Part shown: positions 1 to 61,842 of the stretch, piece after piece
Layout of the letters: the number at the start of each line of letters is the position of its first letter
How positions within the stretch are numbered: the first letter of the stretch is position 1
Source of the DNA: Strix aluco
Lineage: Eukaryota > Chordata > Aves > Strigiformes > Strigidae
NCBI RefSeq assembly: GCF_031877795.1
Contig: NC_133933.1
Location: 67,658,003-67,722,002, forward strand
Direction of reading: 5' to 3'
Length of the DNA: 64,000 nucleotides
Translations under genes and position numbers: made by a program
Notes under the pieces: generated by a model
Seen by the model: the letters and a program-made list of their open reading frames with translations, nothing else
Told to the model about the DNA's origin: nothing
Database searches by the model: none

Positions 1-2631
1 TAACAGTGTAAGCTTTGCCCAGTAATGTATGCTCCAGCTTCTAGTAGAGCAAAGGCAATGCTGGTCTGCTACAAAGGTGTTATCCCCATCCTTGTGCCAA
101 TATTGATTTAGCTCTTTGTGATTCCAAATGTATGCAAAATAGCTTGTTACTGAAGACATACTTACATTCTGCATAGCCTGCAACTTAATGTAAATTCTTT
201 AGGATTGTTCTAACATCCTGGGGTGTTGGGAGAGGGGCTCTGTGCGTGTGCACGTGTGAGCACTATCAGGTGGTGATATAGAAAAAATAATTGGATAGCT
301 TCAAACAGAATGGCAGAGGGCAGCTTTAAAAATTTATTTTATTCCTTCCATTGCTTATAATTAGGAATTCTTATGGGAGACCTTTTCAGTTTGCCTGTCC
401 ATGTAACCCTTCTGCCTCTTTGAAGAATTGCTGCTTCTCCCTGATAGGGAAGTCTCTCCTCTCAAGAACAAAAAAAAAAAAAAGAAAAACAAAACAAAAA
501 CCCAACCTGGAAGGAGAATAGTACATTCTGAAAGAAGCAGGATTTTACGTTAGTCCCCAGTGTCTCATCATTCTCTGTCAACTCGATGTTACATTGACTT
601 TGCTCAGCCCTTGAAGGGAATCCTTGTTTTCCAGGGAAATTCATACTGCATGTGTATTATTCCACTAGCACTAATTATTCATGCTACAGAAATTCATGTT
701 TGGTGAACCTTGTGTGCCAGTCATGAGAGAGAAGGAATATTATAACCCTTTTGACCTGTGTGTCTGTATGCTGAAGAGACTACATGCGAGTCAGCACACT
801 TCCTAACATCAGGCAAATGTTAATCTACACCGTACATTGGACCAATCTATGCAATGGCATGGCTAGGCATAGTTTAATAAATGGCAGCACTGTGTGCTAT
901 TCAACCAACCTTAAAAGTTTGATCTGTAACTGGGTGATGGATTGTCTTTGCTGGTGAATTGTTCACTTATTGCACCTTTCATTGGGGCTATCATGTTTGA
1001 ATGTTGTTCTTACAGCTCTTACTTTGTATCGCTGTTAATGCCATTAATTGGGGCTGTAGTCTCTGACTGTTGTTGAGGTGATAGTTTTTCACTGATGAGA
1101 GTTCAAACGTAATTAAACTGAAGCTAGTCGTCAGTGAACTCGTTCATCCTAGAAATCTTGTCATCCTGATGCATAAACTTCTGTTAGAATATGAATTGCA
1201 CATTATTGATTTTTTGTCTAAGTCAAATAACTATTCAAAATCTGTCTAGCACATCCTTACTTAAGGATTTATTTTTGCAAATATCTTTAACTTCATTTTT
1301 ATGACCAGTTGTATTGTCTTGCTAGTAACTTTTTTCTATAGGAGTGCAGTCTATACACAAATAGGCTGACTTTACATGCGTTTACAAATTGCTTACTTGT
1401 GTATTTGCACCAAATAGCAAAAAGGACCTGTTGTCTTGTTTTTATGTGCACTTCCATGGTGTCAGTATCCTAGGTAGTTCTTTATCTTAAAATACTTAGA
1501 AACTGAGTTCCCCTCAATACTAAACCATTTCTTTATACCCAGAAATCTTTTTGATTTTTTTCTGTGGGGTTTTTTGTTTACTTGTATTTTTATTCAAAGC
1601 AGACTTTTGCAGTGCTAGTGAAAAAAGCATAAAATTAACAGCTTTCCAGATTTAACAGAACAGGCTAAGGATGAGTAGGAAATTAGTTTTGGCAGCATGC
1701 GGAGATGAATTGGTAACTTGGATTTTGTTCCCTTTTTGTCTGGAACTGTTCCACTGCTGAGGCTGGAGGTAGGATGCTAGCTGTTTAGCATTTTGTTGTC
1801 TTCTAGAGAACTCACTGAGCAAGTGATGTTTTTCTAACCAAGCCTGAATTTTTTTTAGTCAAGCCTGAGCTCTGACACAGATTTTTCATGTTATCCTCAG
1901 TCTTACTGCTGTGATCCAAGTGGCCAGTTGCAGTTATTTTTAAAGAAATCATGTGGCTAACTTTCAATCTACAAGGATAGCTGAGGGAACTATCACTTAC
2001 TTTACTGGTTACCAGTCCATGCATGTGATGCACTGTGTTAATGGGTTTGCCAGAGCTTTGAACACATGAGTGCACAAACATCTGTAGAGATCAATATCGT
2101 GCTGTCTTCAGAAGCTCAACTAGAACTGCTACAGTGTTGTTCCAATCTGTTTTGCTTGGGTACTGAGCTTCTTCAGTATCATGAAATAGGGCTTATTGTT
2201 TTTTTGAGGCAATAGTGGTGGGAAGAGGGTACTGCATTATAATAGAATTTCCTGTGGATGCATTTTGGAGAGAGATTATGGAATAATAGATGGTATCTTG
2301 TCAGAATGCTCTCAAGCAATCACGTTGTTACAGGCTTGGGAACAACACAAAACTTCTTCCTGGGTTTTCACAGGCAGTAGTCTTGCTTGGAATTCAGAGT
2401 TACAACTTAGTCCATTCTTTGGGAGTGTTTTACATCTTGATAATTAGAATGCATTCATATTTTTTTAATTGTTCCCTTTTTTTTTCCTTAAGGTGGATTT
2501 CTGGAAATGTGATCTATTTTGAAAGTAGATGACATAGAGTTGCTTAATGGTCATTCCCCTAAAAGCTTGTTTATGATACTGTTTGATTTTATGCTATATG
2601 CCTGATGTTTTCCCCCTCCCTCCATTTGCAG
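1..2631 (+). other. MAP7: MAP7 intron (5' border outside window)
   Basis: AT-rich; an A-rich patch at 466-501. No exon encoding the expected N-terminal MAP7 residues is visible, and no CpG-rich promoter region. Confidence 0.8.
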
Positions 2632-52246
<49,615 letters not shown>

Positions 52247-53980
52247 TAACCTTTCACAGCAGCTAGACTGTGTGCTTTGGAAAGACTCAGCTCCTTGCTC
52301 ACGTCGTAACAGCACAACATAAATGCTTAGGGGGGTGATATTCAGTGAGGGTAGTTCAGTACCTCACAGCTACTGGGTTGTTCACCATTAGCTTTGATTG
52401 TTTCACATCTCTTATCTCCTCGTTCCTGATGAAGAATGTTTTGTTATTTGCCTTCTTGCGAAGACCTTGACATATTTTTTGCAGTTAAATACCTAAGAAA
52501 AACAGACAGATTCTAATGCCATTACTTAATATTGCGCTGATTTTCTTTTTGGAAAAATGATCTAAAGTCACCCAAGGAGGTGGCCTGAAGTTTGAGATTT
52601 TCTGGGTTTGTGCCTAGCTGTGTCATTCAGCTCTCTGTAGTCCTCTGTTTTAATAAGACTGACTGCCCACAGCTGAGCACATGGGTCTTTCACATGAGAT
52701 TTCAAAAGAAAATTCCTGTCACACATAAAGCAGTATGGCATTGTCAATATTTATCTGAAGTTTGTGTTCTCTGTTTGTAACAGGCCTTTACTGCACTGCA
52801 GAAAGGCTTTTGAGTGTGTTTTTGGTTGGGTTTTTTTAAACAGTACTATTTGAGAGAACTTGCAGTTATTGAAAGGAATTATTAACAGAAATGCCTCCCT
52901 CAAGCACCAAAACTACGCTTAGAGATTTGGGCCTCAGTAAAATGCAATGTTGAGCTCTTAGTTATAACAATGATTTTTTTAATTATTTTTTTAATCACAC
53001 TTTTATTCCATGTTTGTAGCCAGTGGCAGCTCTAAAGCTCTACATGCATGCAAGAGTTACAGCTTGGTCAGAAGTACGTCAAAAGACAGGAAACTCTTCA
53101 GAAATGTTTTCATAAGAAACTGTTCTACTTGGGTGCAGATGTTTTTTCCAGAAGAATGGTTCCAAAATTTTGGTATTCCACCCAGCTCAACATGAAGCTC
53201 CAGCCTTGTATTTAAAAACAAGTGTATTGATCAAAGGTGGAATTGGATTACTAATAGATGATGACCATTATTATTAGATTACTATTCTCTTACAAATTAA
53301 AACCTACGTTAAAAAAAGTGCTGCGTAATTTCAAGGCTCTGTGCTACATTTTTTCCTGAAAATGAAATGTATCCTGTATACATGTAAGAAAATTAGTTGA
53401 ATTTAAACATACTACTACTTTTTTTTGTTCTTTAACTCCTTTTAAAATGAAGTATCAATATCAAAATATAAGATCAATTTCTAATTTTGCCAGATTTGTT
53501 CATTCTTTCCCTGTTGCAAGTATGTTTGGAAATAATTTACCACTTGCAGAACAGAGGTTTCTGTATTCAAAGACATCTCACCCAAATCTATATGGTAGCT
53601 GCTATGTTCTGAACATGCTCTATGCAACATTTACCTGCCTCAATGTGCCTTTGCTCCTTCTGCTGGACTAGTAGTGCCTACAGTGCATGCAAGGATCAGC
53701 CTTAAGGCTTGCCCTACTGTTTCTTACAAGTTTCTCACAATTTCTCTGAGTTGTCCCTCAGCAGTTACTTCCTATAGTAACCTGTTAGTAGTTTGCTACC
53801 TTTATACTACAGGTTAATTCAGTTATTTTCTAAAGTCAAGTCCCTGGAGTCTGCTCTGAAATAAGGGACATGGAACAGAAATAAAATCAAGATGAATGCA
53901 GAGGAACCTGTGTACTTGAGAAATGCTTCTTCAGTAGAATCAGGCTGTTACGTGAATAAAACCTCATGAATACAGCACTG
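52247..53980 (+). other. MAP7: MAP7 3' untranslated region (inferred)
   Basis: About 1.7 kb from the stop to the best poly(A) site. AT-rich and without a convincing exon; small open frames inside it have no recognisable content. A variant ATTAAA at 53296-53301 and AATAAA at 53880-53885 could give shorter transcripts. Confidence 0.6.
53955..53960 (+). terminator. MAP7: Likely MAP7 poly(A) signal AATAAA
   Basis: Canonical AATAAA followed about 20 nt later by a U-run and G/U-rich stretch (53981-54003), the usual arrangement of signal and downstream element. A second AATAAA lies at 53880-53885 but lacks such a clear downstream element. Confidence 0.6.
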
Positions 53981-54260
53981 TTTTTTTGGAGGGGGTGGTG
54001 AGGAAACCAAAAACAAACCATGGAAGATCAGCCAAGCGTAACATGTTTTCCAAACCATTGGGGGCAATGTAGCCGTAGTCCTCAAGCACACTTAAGCCAG
54101 CCAAGGTGTTCAAGGGATTGCCTTTTGACCTGCTCCAATTCTTGTTATTGGAACATCTCTTTTGTATGATGGAATTGTAAGTAGCAGGAAAACTTTAACT
54201 ACAGAAACCAACAAAAAGAATTGTCTTCTCTGAAAGTTCAGGCTCTTGGATCTGGTAAGT

Positions 54261-54271
54261 TTTAATTTAAT
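54261..54271 (-). terminator. Possible poly(A) signal of ARM-like gene (two overlapping ATTAAA)
   Basis: On the minus strand two overlapping ATTAAA hexamers lie 16-26 nt after the TAA stop. If used, the 3' UTR would be very short (about 50 nt). No AATAAA is seen on this strand between 54,000 and the stop. Confidence 0.35.
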
Positions 54272-54286
54272 ATTGTGACTTAAATA

Positions 54287-54408
54287 TTAACTGTCGTCTT
54301 GGCAAATAGCTGCCCTGAGGAGCTCTTGAGTTTCTTCTGTTTGTTGACGGACTTGCTCAAGGAGTTTGGCCATTTGGCTTTTTCTGAATGCTAATGAAAA
54401 TTCCGGAT
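54287..54408 (-). CDS. ARM-like gene, last coding exon with coiled coil
   Basis: Acceptor tttttcctcttcag (read on the minus strand); phase 1 in; TAA at 54287-54289. Encodes DPEFSLAFRKSQMAKLLEQV then RQQTEETQELLRAAICQDDS. A 30-residue amphipathic helix suggests a C-terminal coiled coil or dimerisation helix. Confidence 0.85.
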
Positions 54409-57400
54409 CTGAAGAGGAAAAATAAATGTTAGGCAACCTGCTGGTTTTCCCTGTATTTTAATGCAGATGCTTAGAAAGCTTTATATTTCAGGTTAGATAC
54501 AGTTGATGGTTCTTATTACAGTGTAAAGTATAGAGAAGTTAGAACAATATTCTTCTACTACACAAAGATACTAATTGAGTTTTCATCCCTATGACTGTTC
54601 AAGATTGTTTGCTGCTAAAGTCTCCTAATCTACATGTCTAAAGCTCAGTTGCCAAATTCAGCCTTATGCAACAGGTGCATACCAAGACGTAGCAGGCTTT
54701 TGGCTCTGGCTCTACATATGTGAAGATACACTCTATATACATTTGTTACCATATTATAACTCTCATCTGTACTCAACTTCTACCCAAAACCAAAAAAACG
54801 AATCAAAAATAGAAAAAAATCAAGGAACAGAATGTAAAGTATGAAAAAGATGTGAGACTTCCCAGCTTTAACACCAGCTAATCATGTGATTTGCTTGCTT
54901 TATCAAAATAAAATAAATTCATATTTGAAAAGCTTTTAGGCTGTGTCTAGTGCCAAATATTCTTATATTGGATAAAAACATCTGTACCTGAAGTCCTGTT
55001 TCCCTGCTGATCAAAAAGCCTTTAGTTTTAAAGCAAACAAACAAAAATCCCTGCCTTTACCGTAAAATACTTAAAAACAGGTAAGGTAACAGCCACCCTT
55101 GAGATTATTCTGTTTGCTTAAGCGAGCAGAGCTAGTCGCCAGAGAAGTTGCCCAGCATTGTCATGTCTGTTACAAAGCAATGCCCGGGGCAGGCAGGAGC
55201 AGGCAGCGCCCAGGGGCTTGGCCCAGCAGGAAGGACATACCTTCTCGAAGTCTGCAAAATGTAGAGATGCCCAGCTGCTGAAAGCGGATCTCTTGGTGGG
55301 TAAGAAAATTCTTGAGGTAGTCCTGAATCTCTCCAATGTGATGCTTCAACAAAAGGATCATTTCTTCTGCATAAATGGGAGAACCACCGGAGATGAATAG
55401 GAGCCTTTAAAACTGATTTTTTTAACATCATTTAAGATTGTTAATGACTCGTCTACCTTCAGCTACAACCAACATTACTGTGAAGAATGGCAAAGGATGT
55501 CCATGTACTACAGCCTCTTATGGTATCGCTGGTACCTCAGGTAAATAAAACGCTGAGCGGGCTGCTGTGGTAGGAAGCTGGTCCTTGTGCAAGCTGCATG
55601 CTGATATAGGGACTGATCAGGCTGTCGTGCGAACCCATCCATGAAGCGATTATCCTGCTGGACTCTGTTCACTACTTGAGAGTCTGTTCTGTTGCAAATC
55701 CTCAATGGTAGGATTGAAACAGGTTTGCATTTTCCCTTACTAAAGACTCATTACAGGCTTTGGTTTCTCTCACATCTAAGGATTAAAATCTAACCACGCT
55801 TTTCTAAAGAACATGGCAAGAATCATATGACTAGCTTTTTCTTGCAAGTCTCAAAGGCTCTCAGCTGTGTGGGACAAGTATATTAGGCATAAAGCTCTTT
55901 GTTTTCTGCAGGTAAGAATAGTGCTCTTCCCGTTCTCTCTCAAACTTAAAAAAAATACAGGCTACATTCTTAAAAGCCACTTCACTGTTCCTGCTAATCT
56001 AGTCTAGAATTACAACAGCAGTGTTGTTCAGTAAGACGCCTTCCTCTTGCTGGCCAGGGAGCTTAGTTGATACATTTTGGAACACAACCACCTCCTTATA
56101 ATTGTCTCTCGCAACCTCTGCTTCTATCTGTGGGGAATGCCATCACCTTGTGTATACTGAGAAGGAGGGTCAAACAGAAAAATGCAACAATCTGTCTTGT
56201 CTTGAAACATTTTTTCATCATTCCCTTGGTAAGGAGTGTTCTATGCTATCCCCCTTTCCTACTTAGGTTGTTTTTAATGACCCCAGAATGGCTACAGACT
56301 AGCCCTGAAGAATGGTAGTGCTTGAGGAAGGCAACCAGCAGCTGAATCAGATCTTTATCTATGGTCCATTTTAATCCCCGGGCTTTCTCATGCACTCAAG
56401 CACTGGTTTTTGTGTATTTCAAGGGTGACTTGTAGGTGCTTTTATGCTAATAAATATGTAGAGACCAGATGCTATAGGAATGTTAAAGGTTGTTTGGTGC
56501 CTGACAGCTAACTCATTTGGGAAAGGGCTCATTTCACTCCAGTCAGTCATAAATCTCTTTGAAAGCAGAGTTAATGCTGTGTGACAGTTACCGTGACCTA
56601 TCATGTGCTGGATGATGGAGGCAGCTTGAAAGGATGGCTCAGTATGTTCCAGTTGGCCAGCCAGTCTCACCAAGCATTTTGTCAAGGGTTCATCCATCCA
56701 TTGGACCATGCGTAACGTGGCTCCTTCTGGAAGACAGAAAGATAAGAGAGTAGTCTGTAAATAGAAACTCCAGTGTTGAAGAAATGAAGATGAGAGGTCT
56801 GCCAGAAACCATACTGCCTAAACAGGAAATCCTTCATGCAGCTAGAGAAGCAAAATAGGTGCTGAACTTGTGCAATATGTATGTTTAGGTTGTAAAAAAG
56901 GGTCATGTCCTGAGGTTATGCTCTCAGTAAGGTAGGGCCGTGGATTTGATTCATAGAAAGACTGATGGGATTTTTAATTTGTTGGTTCTGTGTTCTGAAA
57001 GAATGAATCACTTCATGTACAAGATCCACTCTTGCCCAGTGGGCATCTCTTGCAAAATTAAATGTGACATTCGCCAGTTGCGTGGCAATTATACCAGATA
57101 CAAGAGAGGAAATGTTTGACAGACAGTATCCAATGCTGGGGCAGGCGGGGAAAATTTACACTGATCCTCTACCATGAGGAGTGCTGTATGTTCCACAGGT
57201 GCTAATTTGGGATCTCTTAAAAAGTCTATGTGCAAAAAATTTCAAGAGAAAGAGCCACTTATTATTTTAGTCTTTTTTAATTCTTATATTAGTTTGTGCT
57301 ATTGTGAAATGAATTCAGCCAGAGAAACTGGGTGACATTACAAATCAAAGTAGACAGACCACGTACAACAGTAAAGTTCAGCACAAAGAATTTCGAGTAA

Positions 57401-60400
57401 AAAATTTTAAGCAGTTCAACAGAAAAAAAGTGCAAAACAGAGCCCACGTGTCCTGCCAGTGAGTCAGATCTTGGTCTTGAAGCTTCTGGCAAAATTCCCA
57501 GTGAATTTAAAGAGGAAGACCTGGGCTGTATGTCCACCTGTACTTCATCTCCTATTAGGATTAATAAAGGACATGTACACTCTCAGATTAAGCCATTTAT
57601 GGTGGGGTTGCTTCCCTACCTTGCTTTGCTAACTCAGCAAGGCAAGATGTCACATAACGGAGAGAGTCTTCTTGAGTGTCGGTAGAAAGCATGGTCTGGA
57701 GGAGACCTTCAACACATGGGCTCTCAATGATTCTCTACAACAAGAGAAAGATTCATGTTTAGCACTTCCATTATGTTTTAGTGGTGTCCGAGGACTTCCA
57801 AAGTACTGAATAACTCTTTGCAATACTGAGGGCTAAAACATTTAATAATGGAAATGTCTCCTCTCAGATCTACCACAGCCAGGTGACAAACACCTTGGGT
57901 TGTTCAGACATCACCTGATTTTAGGTATCTTGCCAAACAGGCAATTTCCAGAGCTTGCTCTGTCTGTGGGATCTTCTCATGATCACAGATCACTGCTGTA
58001 CCCAGTTGTATGTTAATATTAAGCTGTCATTTGTTCAAGTCTTGCTGCAGAGGTAAATAAGCTGAGTGCTCCATAGCAAAGCCTTGGGAAATGTGGAAGT
58101 CTTTCAGTTTCTCTTATTTGCCTCCAGGGCTTTGAAAACTTCCTAGTGTTGAAATGCTCTGATCTGCAGAAATGTGAGATGACCTCTCACTAGCAAAAGT
58201 GAGTTCTGGTTCTGGAGAGAAATGTTATGAATTAAACATTTTTGTGTATCCCTTATCTTTTAGGTTGATTCTGCTATGCCAAAAGTGGTATTGGACAGCA
58301 TGTCTCTGTACTGGGATGTACATTTTAGAGACTGAGTTGAAAACAGATAAGAGACTTCACCTGTGCTGACCTGGATTAAAAGCACATGAGACTAAGAAAT
58401 GAATCCTGAATGAGTCACCTGGAGGTGACTGGTTACTAGTGAAGTTGAACCACAAAGTCAGCTCTCTGGGAGGTCCCAATAATGGAAGCTGCTTGCTCCC
58501 TAAGGCAGCTCAGGTGTCTATCAACAAAAGGGAGTATCTTTTTTTGTGCGCTCATTTTATGTTGCAGTTTCTCAACTTGCTGCTTAGAGGCTAAAGCGGG
58601 ATTCAAGACTGCTGCCTTCCAAGCTCCCACACTCTGTTCGTGTCCTACTGGCATAACAACACCTTTTCTTCCTCTTGTGCCAAGGACTCGTGTTTTAGGG
58701 ATGGTTCATTCTTGGAAACCTGGTGCCCCCACTCAGGTCTGTGGATTCACTTGTGCAGTTAGAGCTAAATACTCTATACATTATAAAGCTTTATGAAGAT
58801 GAACCAGCTCCCTGCTGATAACAGAATAAAATCACAGAATTTAAGTGACAAATACGGCAATTTTTTTAAAGCAAACTTTGAAAAGATGATCCATTTTTAC
58901 TCTTACTGGGGGCCTTGAGTTTGAGAGAATCTGTTTCCCTGCAAAAATTGACTTCACAACTATCAGAGGTTCATATAATTCTTATCTTAGTGTAAATAAA
59001 AAAAAAAAAAGTTTTCCTTTTGGCTAGTTTAAATCTCTGGAACTAGTGGTAATCGGATCATGAACAAAGGAGAAAAAAAAAAAAGAACTGAATCTCAAAA
59101 AGCAGGTACTAGAAAGTGGGAAAAAAACAGACTAGGATTTGGGTTTTTTTTCCCCCAATATTGATTGTTACTAGTGGCACTGTTTGATTAAGGTACTCTT
59201 AAAAGGCAAGGAGAAAGGAAGTGCATCTGTGGATATGGATTTCATTAGAAGCAAAGTCAGCAATAGAGATCTTTATAGCAGCTTGGCACAACTAGTATCT
59301 TACCAAACAGGCAAATCGTATATCAATATCTGGGGTTATATTTAACAAACTGTGAGTGAAATTAGATCAGTGTTGAACACTGTAAATGGATAACTAAGGG
59401 CAGCCGAAGAGTGAGAGTTAGGAAATAAGGGTTCGGTTTATAACAAACCTCAGATTTTCCTGGAGGGTTCCTTTAATTAGTAAGAAATGTCTTTGTTAGA
59501 AGTATGTTTTATACCTATGATGCAGTCATTCTAATTAGGTAACCACATCACTCATAGGAAAAATTAGACATTTCTTATTTTCATTAGCATTTTTGTATTG
59601 TATTGGAAAAATATGAATAAAACCCCCTTTCATTATGGCACATCAGGTCCTCTTATTCATACACACAATTCTGTGTAGAGTATCCTTGATGTATGCCTCA
59701 TTTAAAAAAAAAATATCTGTGGGTAATGCTGATTTGATATAAATATAATTGCAACCTCCCAGGGTCTAGTTCAGTGACAGTGACCTACCTGTATGTTTTT
59801 GGAAAGGCTCAGGTTTTTGATGATACAAGCAGTATGGCCAACAATCACAGGGTCTGTTTTATGTGCTGATAGTAGCATCCCCAGGCTCTGTAGTAGCTCA
59901 GCACATGCCAGAGTGTCCTGAAAAGAGCAACCAGAATCTCAATTACATCAGGTATGGACAACACAATGCAGCTTTGCAGCAAACTATAGATAGATAGATC
60001 TTAGCTCTGAAAGATGAGCATTACTTAGCTCGTTTAAACCAATGGTGTAGTGTCTGGGTGCTGTGCTTTTTCTCTCAAAATATGGTCTACTGACTGGCAC
60101 TGATATACAGAGCGCTTGCTATGAAAAGCTGGAGTCTTTAAGGTCCAGTAGTTTACTTTTGTTTGCATCAAACACTTCCCAGAGGTTGTTGGTGGTCAGG
60201 GGAAGGATGTGTGATCCTGACTGGAAGGAGAAGTGGTTAGGGTACGTGTGAAAGGCGAAAGTAGGTGGTGAAGTAGCAGCAGCAGCAGCATGTCCTTGAG
60301 TACCTCATCAACTTACCTTGCCTACAATAATGGACTGTTTGTGATCAGGCATCACTTCAGTAACATGTTCCAAACAGCATCTTCTGAGTTTAGACATATG

Positions 60401-61842
60401 TTTCTCTGCTGCCTGATGGATATTTTAGAGGGACTTTACTGAGTTCCTCTCTCTCTGAATGTAGTCTTCCTCCAATTACCACTAGCATTAATTGAATCAG
60501 ACCTTCTCAGTTTGGATTACTGCCCAGGTAGTTTCCTCAGTAACAGTATGGATTAAGGGTGCACTGCTGTTTCTAAGAGAAACCTGATCTCAACAGGCTT
60601 TGGCTTAGGTCTACAGTTAAAAGCAAAATATTTCCTCTTGGAAGTGTTTTTACTTTCAGTTTCTTTCCCTTAGGAATTTGAGTTCTTTATGCAGTTCTTA
60701 TGCTTGTTAGTAATGAACTATGTTATTTGTGCTACTTAGAAATTGAGACACATTAGCAAGAGTGTTCAACATAAAACAGATCATCGGTCCTACATACAGT
60801 TGAGAAAAATCGCATAATTCTGAAACCTGTGAAATGTCAGGATAACCGAAGCAGCATTGAAAGGCAGATGTCTTTAAAAATTAGTTTAACTTGCATCTTT
60901 TACTTAGGTTAAATTGCAAAAATGTATCTTATTTTCTTTTAATAACAGCTGACATCTTCACTTCTGTTCGTTTTAAGCACTGTCACAACCAGCAATCCTA
61001 AAATAAAACATGAAAATAGATGGAAAGGGCAGTGCTATGCCTAAACTCAGGGCATTTAAAGAATCCTGTATGCCGATATAGCTGTAAATTCTCTCTGGTT
61101 TTATTTTCCTTTCTCTTCAAAGGCAGAAATAATATAATTTTAGATAATCCAATTAAATTACCATTGATGACTGTTTTCTGTGCTTTTGCACCGTGTCCTC
61201 TTTTCTATATAATCCCATCAGTTGCAGCACCCTTATTTGATTTGCTACAGCCTGACAGGAAGAAATTTTCTATGGACTATAAATGAATTTTCTAATATAT
61301 AATGACTTCCCTGCCAAGCTCTTCTGTTTATTTAGGACCTACATTAGTAAGTGACAGTATTTTGCTGAACCTCTTTTCTGGTTGGTATATGGCTGGGATC
61401 CAAATTTTGTTTTCTGGCTGAGTCCTGCACAGTACGAGAGAATCACGAGAAAACTGAGTAAAAATGGATTGGTGGTTTAGATGGATATTGATCTAATTTC
61501 TCCCAAGATTTAAAAAAAAAAAAAAAAAGGCAAGGAAAAGCATTCCAGCAGCAACTGTGCTTACAATTGCAATGCTGCACTCACATCCCTTATCCAGGGA
61601 TTTCTTGCCAAGATAAATATTATCCCCTGTTTACCAGGTAGCAAGATGGGAAGGCAAAGTTATTTTGTACCTGGAGTGGAAAGACAGTGACATCATCTGG
61701 AGTAGACAGACCCCTGTCACCCTGACTTCCAGGTCTTTGTTCAAAGGCATATGACTTAAAGGGCTGTTTTCTCACAAAGCCTGACTCTTTCTTTAGTATT
61801 TCAGGGTTGGCCTGTCCTTGTGAGAACTGAATAAAATTCCCC
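54287..61842 (-). CDS. Unidentified armadillo/HEAT-like repeat protein, C-terminal part, 7 exons
   Basis: Seven exons on the minus strand (61671-61842, 60317-60412, 59789-59917, 57620-57734, 56592-56726, 55241-55366, 54287-54408) join with GT-AG borders and phases 2,0,0,0,1,1,1 into 297 open codons plus TAA. After a ~57-residue polar N-terminal segment, the protein becomes regularly amphipathic and helical with Leu/Ala/Ile spacing of armadillo repeats (DTLACAELLQSLGMLLSAHK; VGHTACIIKNLSLSKN; LRYVTSCLAELAKQ; LTKCLVRLAGQLE; FQAASIIQHMIGHEE; FLTHQEIRFQQLGISTFCRL). It ends in a short coiled coil, FRKSQMAKLLEQVRQQTEET. I do not recognise the family member. STKLD1-like pseudokinases with ARM-like C-termini are one guess, but no kinase motif is seen in the window. 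The 5' end is not resolved. It is convergent with MAP7. Confidence 0.82.
55241..55366 (-). CDS. ARM-like gene coding exon
   Basis: 126 nt, acceptor cccatttatgcag, donor gtatgt; phase 1 in and out. Encodes EEMILLLKHHIGEIQDYLKN then FLTHQEIRFQQLGISTFCRL, an apparent ARM/HEAT helix pair. It joins the previous exon seamlessly (MIGH|EEMILLL), so no exon is needed in the 1.2-kb intron between them. Confidence 0.87.
56592..56726 (-). CDS. ARM-like gene coding exon
   Basis: 135 nt, acceptor tctttctgtcttccag, donor gtaact; phase 1 in and out. Encodes EGATLRMVQWMDEPLTKCLV then RLAGQLEHTEPSFQAASIIQ and HMIGH. The exon covers about one 42-residue ARM repeat unit. Confidence 0.87.
57620..57734 (-). CDS. 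ARM-like gene coding exon
   Basis: 115 nt, acceptor ctttctcttgttgtag, donor gtaggg; phase 0 in, 1 out. Encodes RIIESPCVEGLLQTMLSTDT then QEDSLRYVTSCLAELAKQ, again about one ARM repeat. Confidence 0.87.
57735..59788 (-). other. Intron of ARM-like gene
   Basis: 2.05 kb with A-runs near 58998 and 59076. No exon is required by phase and none is seen. The introns 54409-55240, 55367-56591, 56727-57619, 59918-60316 and 60413-61670 are likewise empty apart from (AGC)5 at 60275 and A17 at 61512. Confidence 0.7.
59789..59917 (-). CDS. ARM-like gene coding exon
   Basis: 129 nt, acceptor ggttgctcttttcag, donor gtaggt; phase 0 both sides (43 codons). Encodes DTLACAELLQSLGMLLSAHK then TDPVIVGHTACIIKNLSLSK and NIQ. 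This is the clearest ARM-like unit, with the short-helix/long-helix pattern and a conserved-looking Asn near the end (IKNLSLS). Confidence 0.88.
60275..60290. repeat. (AGC)5 microsatellite
   Basis: Five AGC units in the ARM-gene intron just 3' of the exon at 60317-60412 (27 nt from its donor side). Confidence 0.85.
60317..60412 (-). CDS. ARM-like gene coding exon
   Basis: 96 nt, acceptor aaaatatccatcag, donor gtaagt; phase 0 both sides (32 codons). Encodes AAEKHMSKLRRCCLEHVTEV then MPDHKQSIIVGK. The acceptor is followed by further CAG triplets, so its exact 5' border could shift by a few residues. Confidence 0.8.
61671..61842 (-). CDS. ARM-like gene coding exon, polar linker upstream of repeats
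   Basis: 172 nt, acceptor aaaacttccctcttgcag, donor gtacaa; phase 2 in, 0 out. Encodes GNFIQFSQGQANPEILKKES, then GFVRKQPFKSYAFEQRPGSQ, then GDRGLSTPDDVTVFPLQ. Its outgoing phase fits the exon at 60317. It is not clearly helical and is supported by splice signals, phase and 57 open codons, not by homology. A longer antisense-strand frame here (61801-62031) is a competing frame with no splice support. Confidence 0.62.

Noticed and set aside
55508..55705. 65-codon minus-strand frame between two ARM-gene exons
   Set aside because: The flanking exons join in phase (MIGH|EEMIL) without it, and it lacks a convincing acceptor/donor pair.
61590..61665. Second MIR-like pattern (attatcccctgtttaccagg)
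   Set aside because: Similarity covers too few positions to separate from chance; it also overlaps the donor side of the ARM-gene exon.
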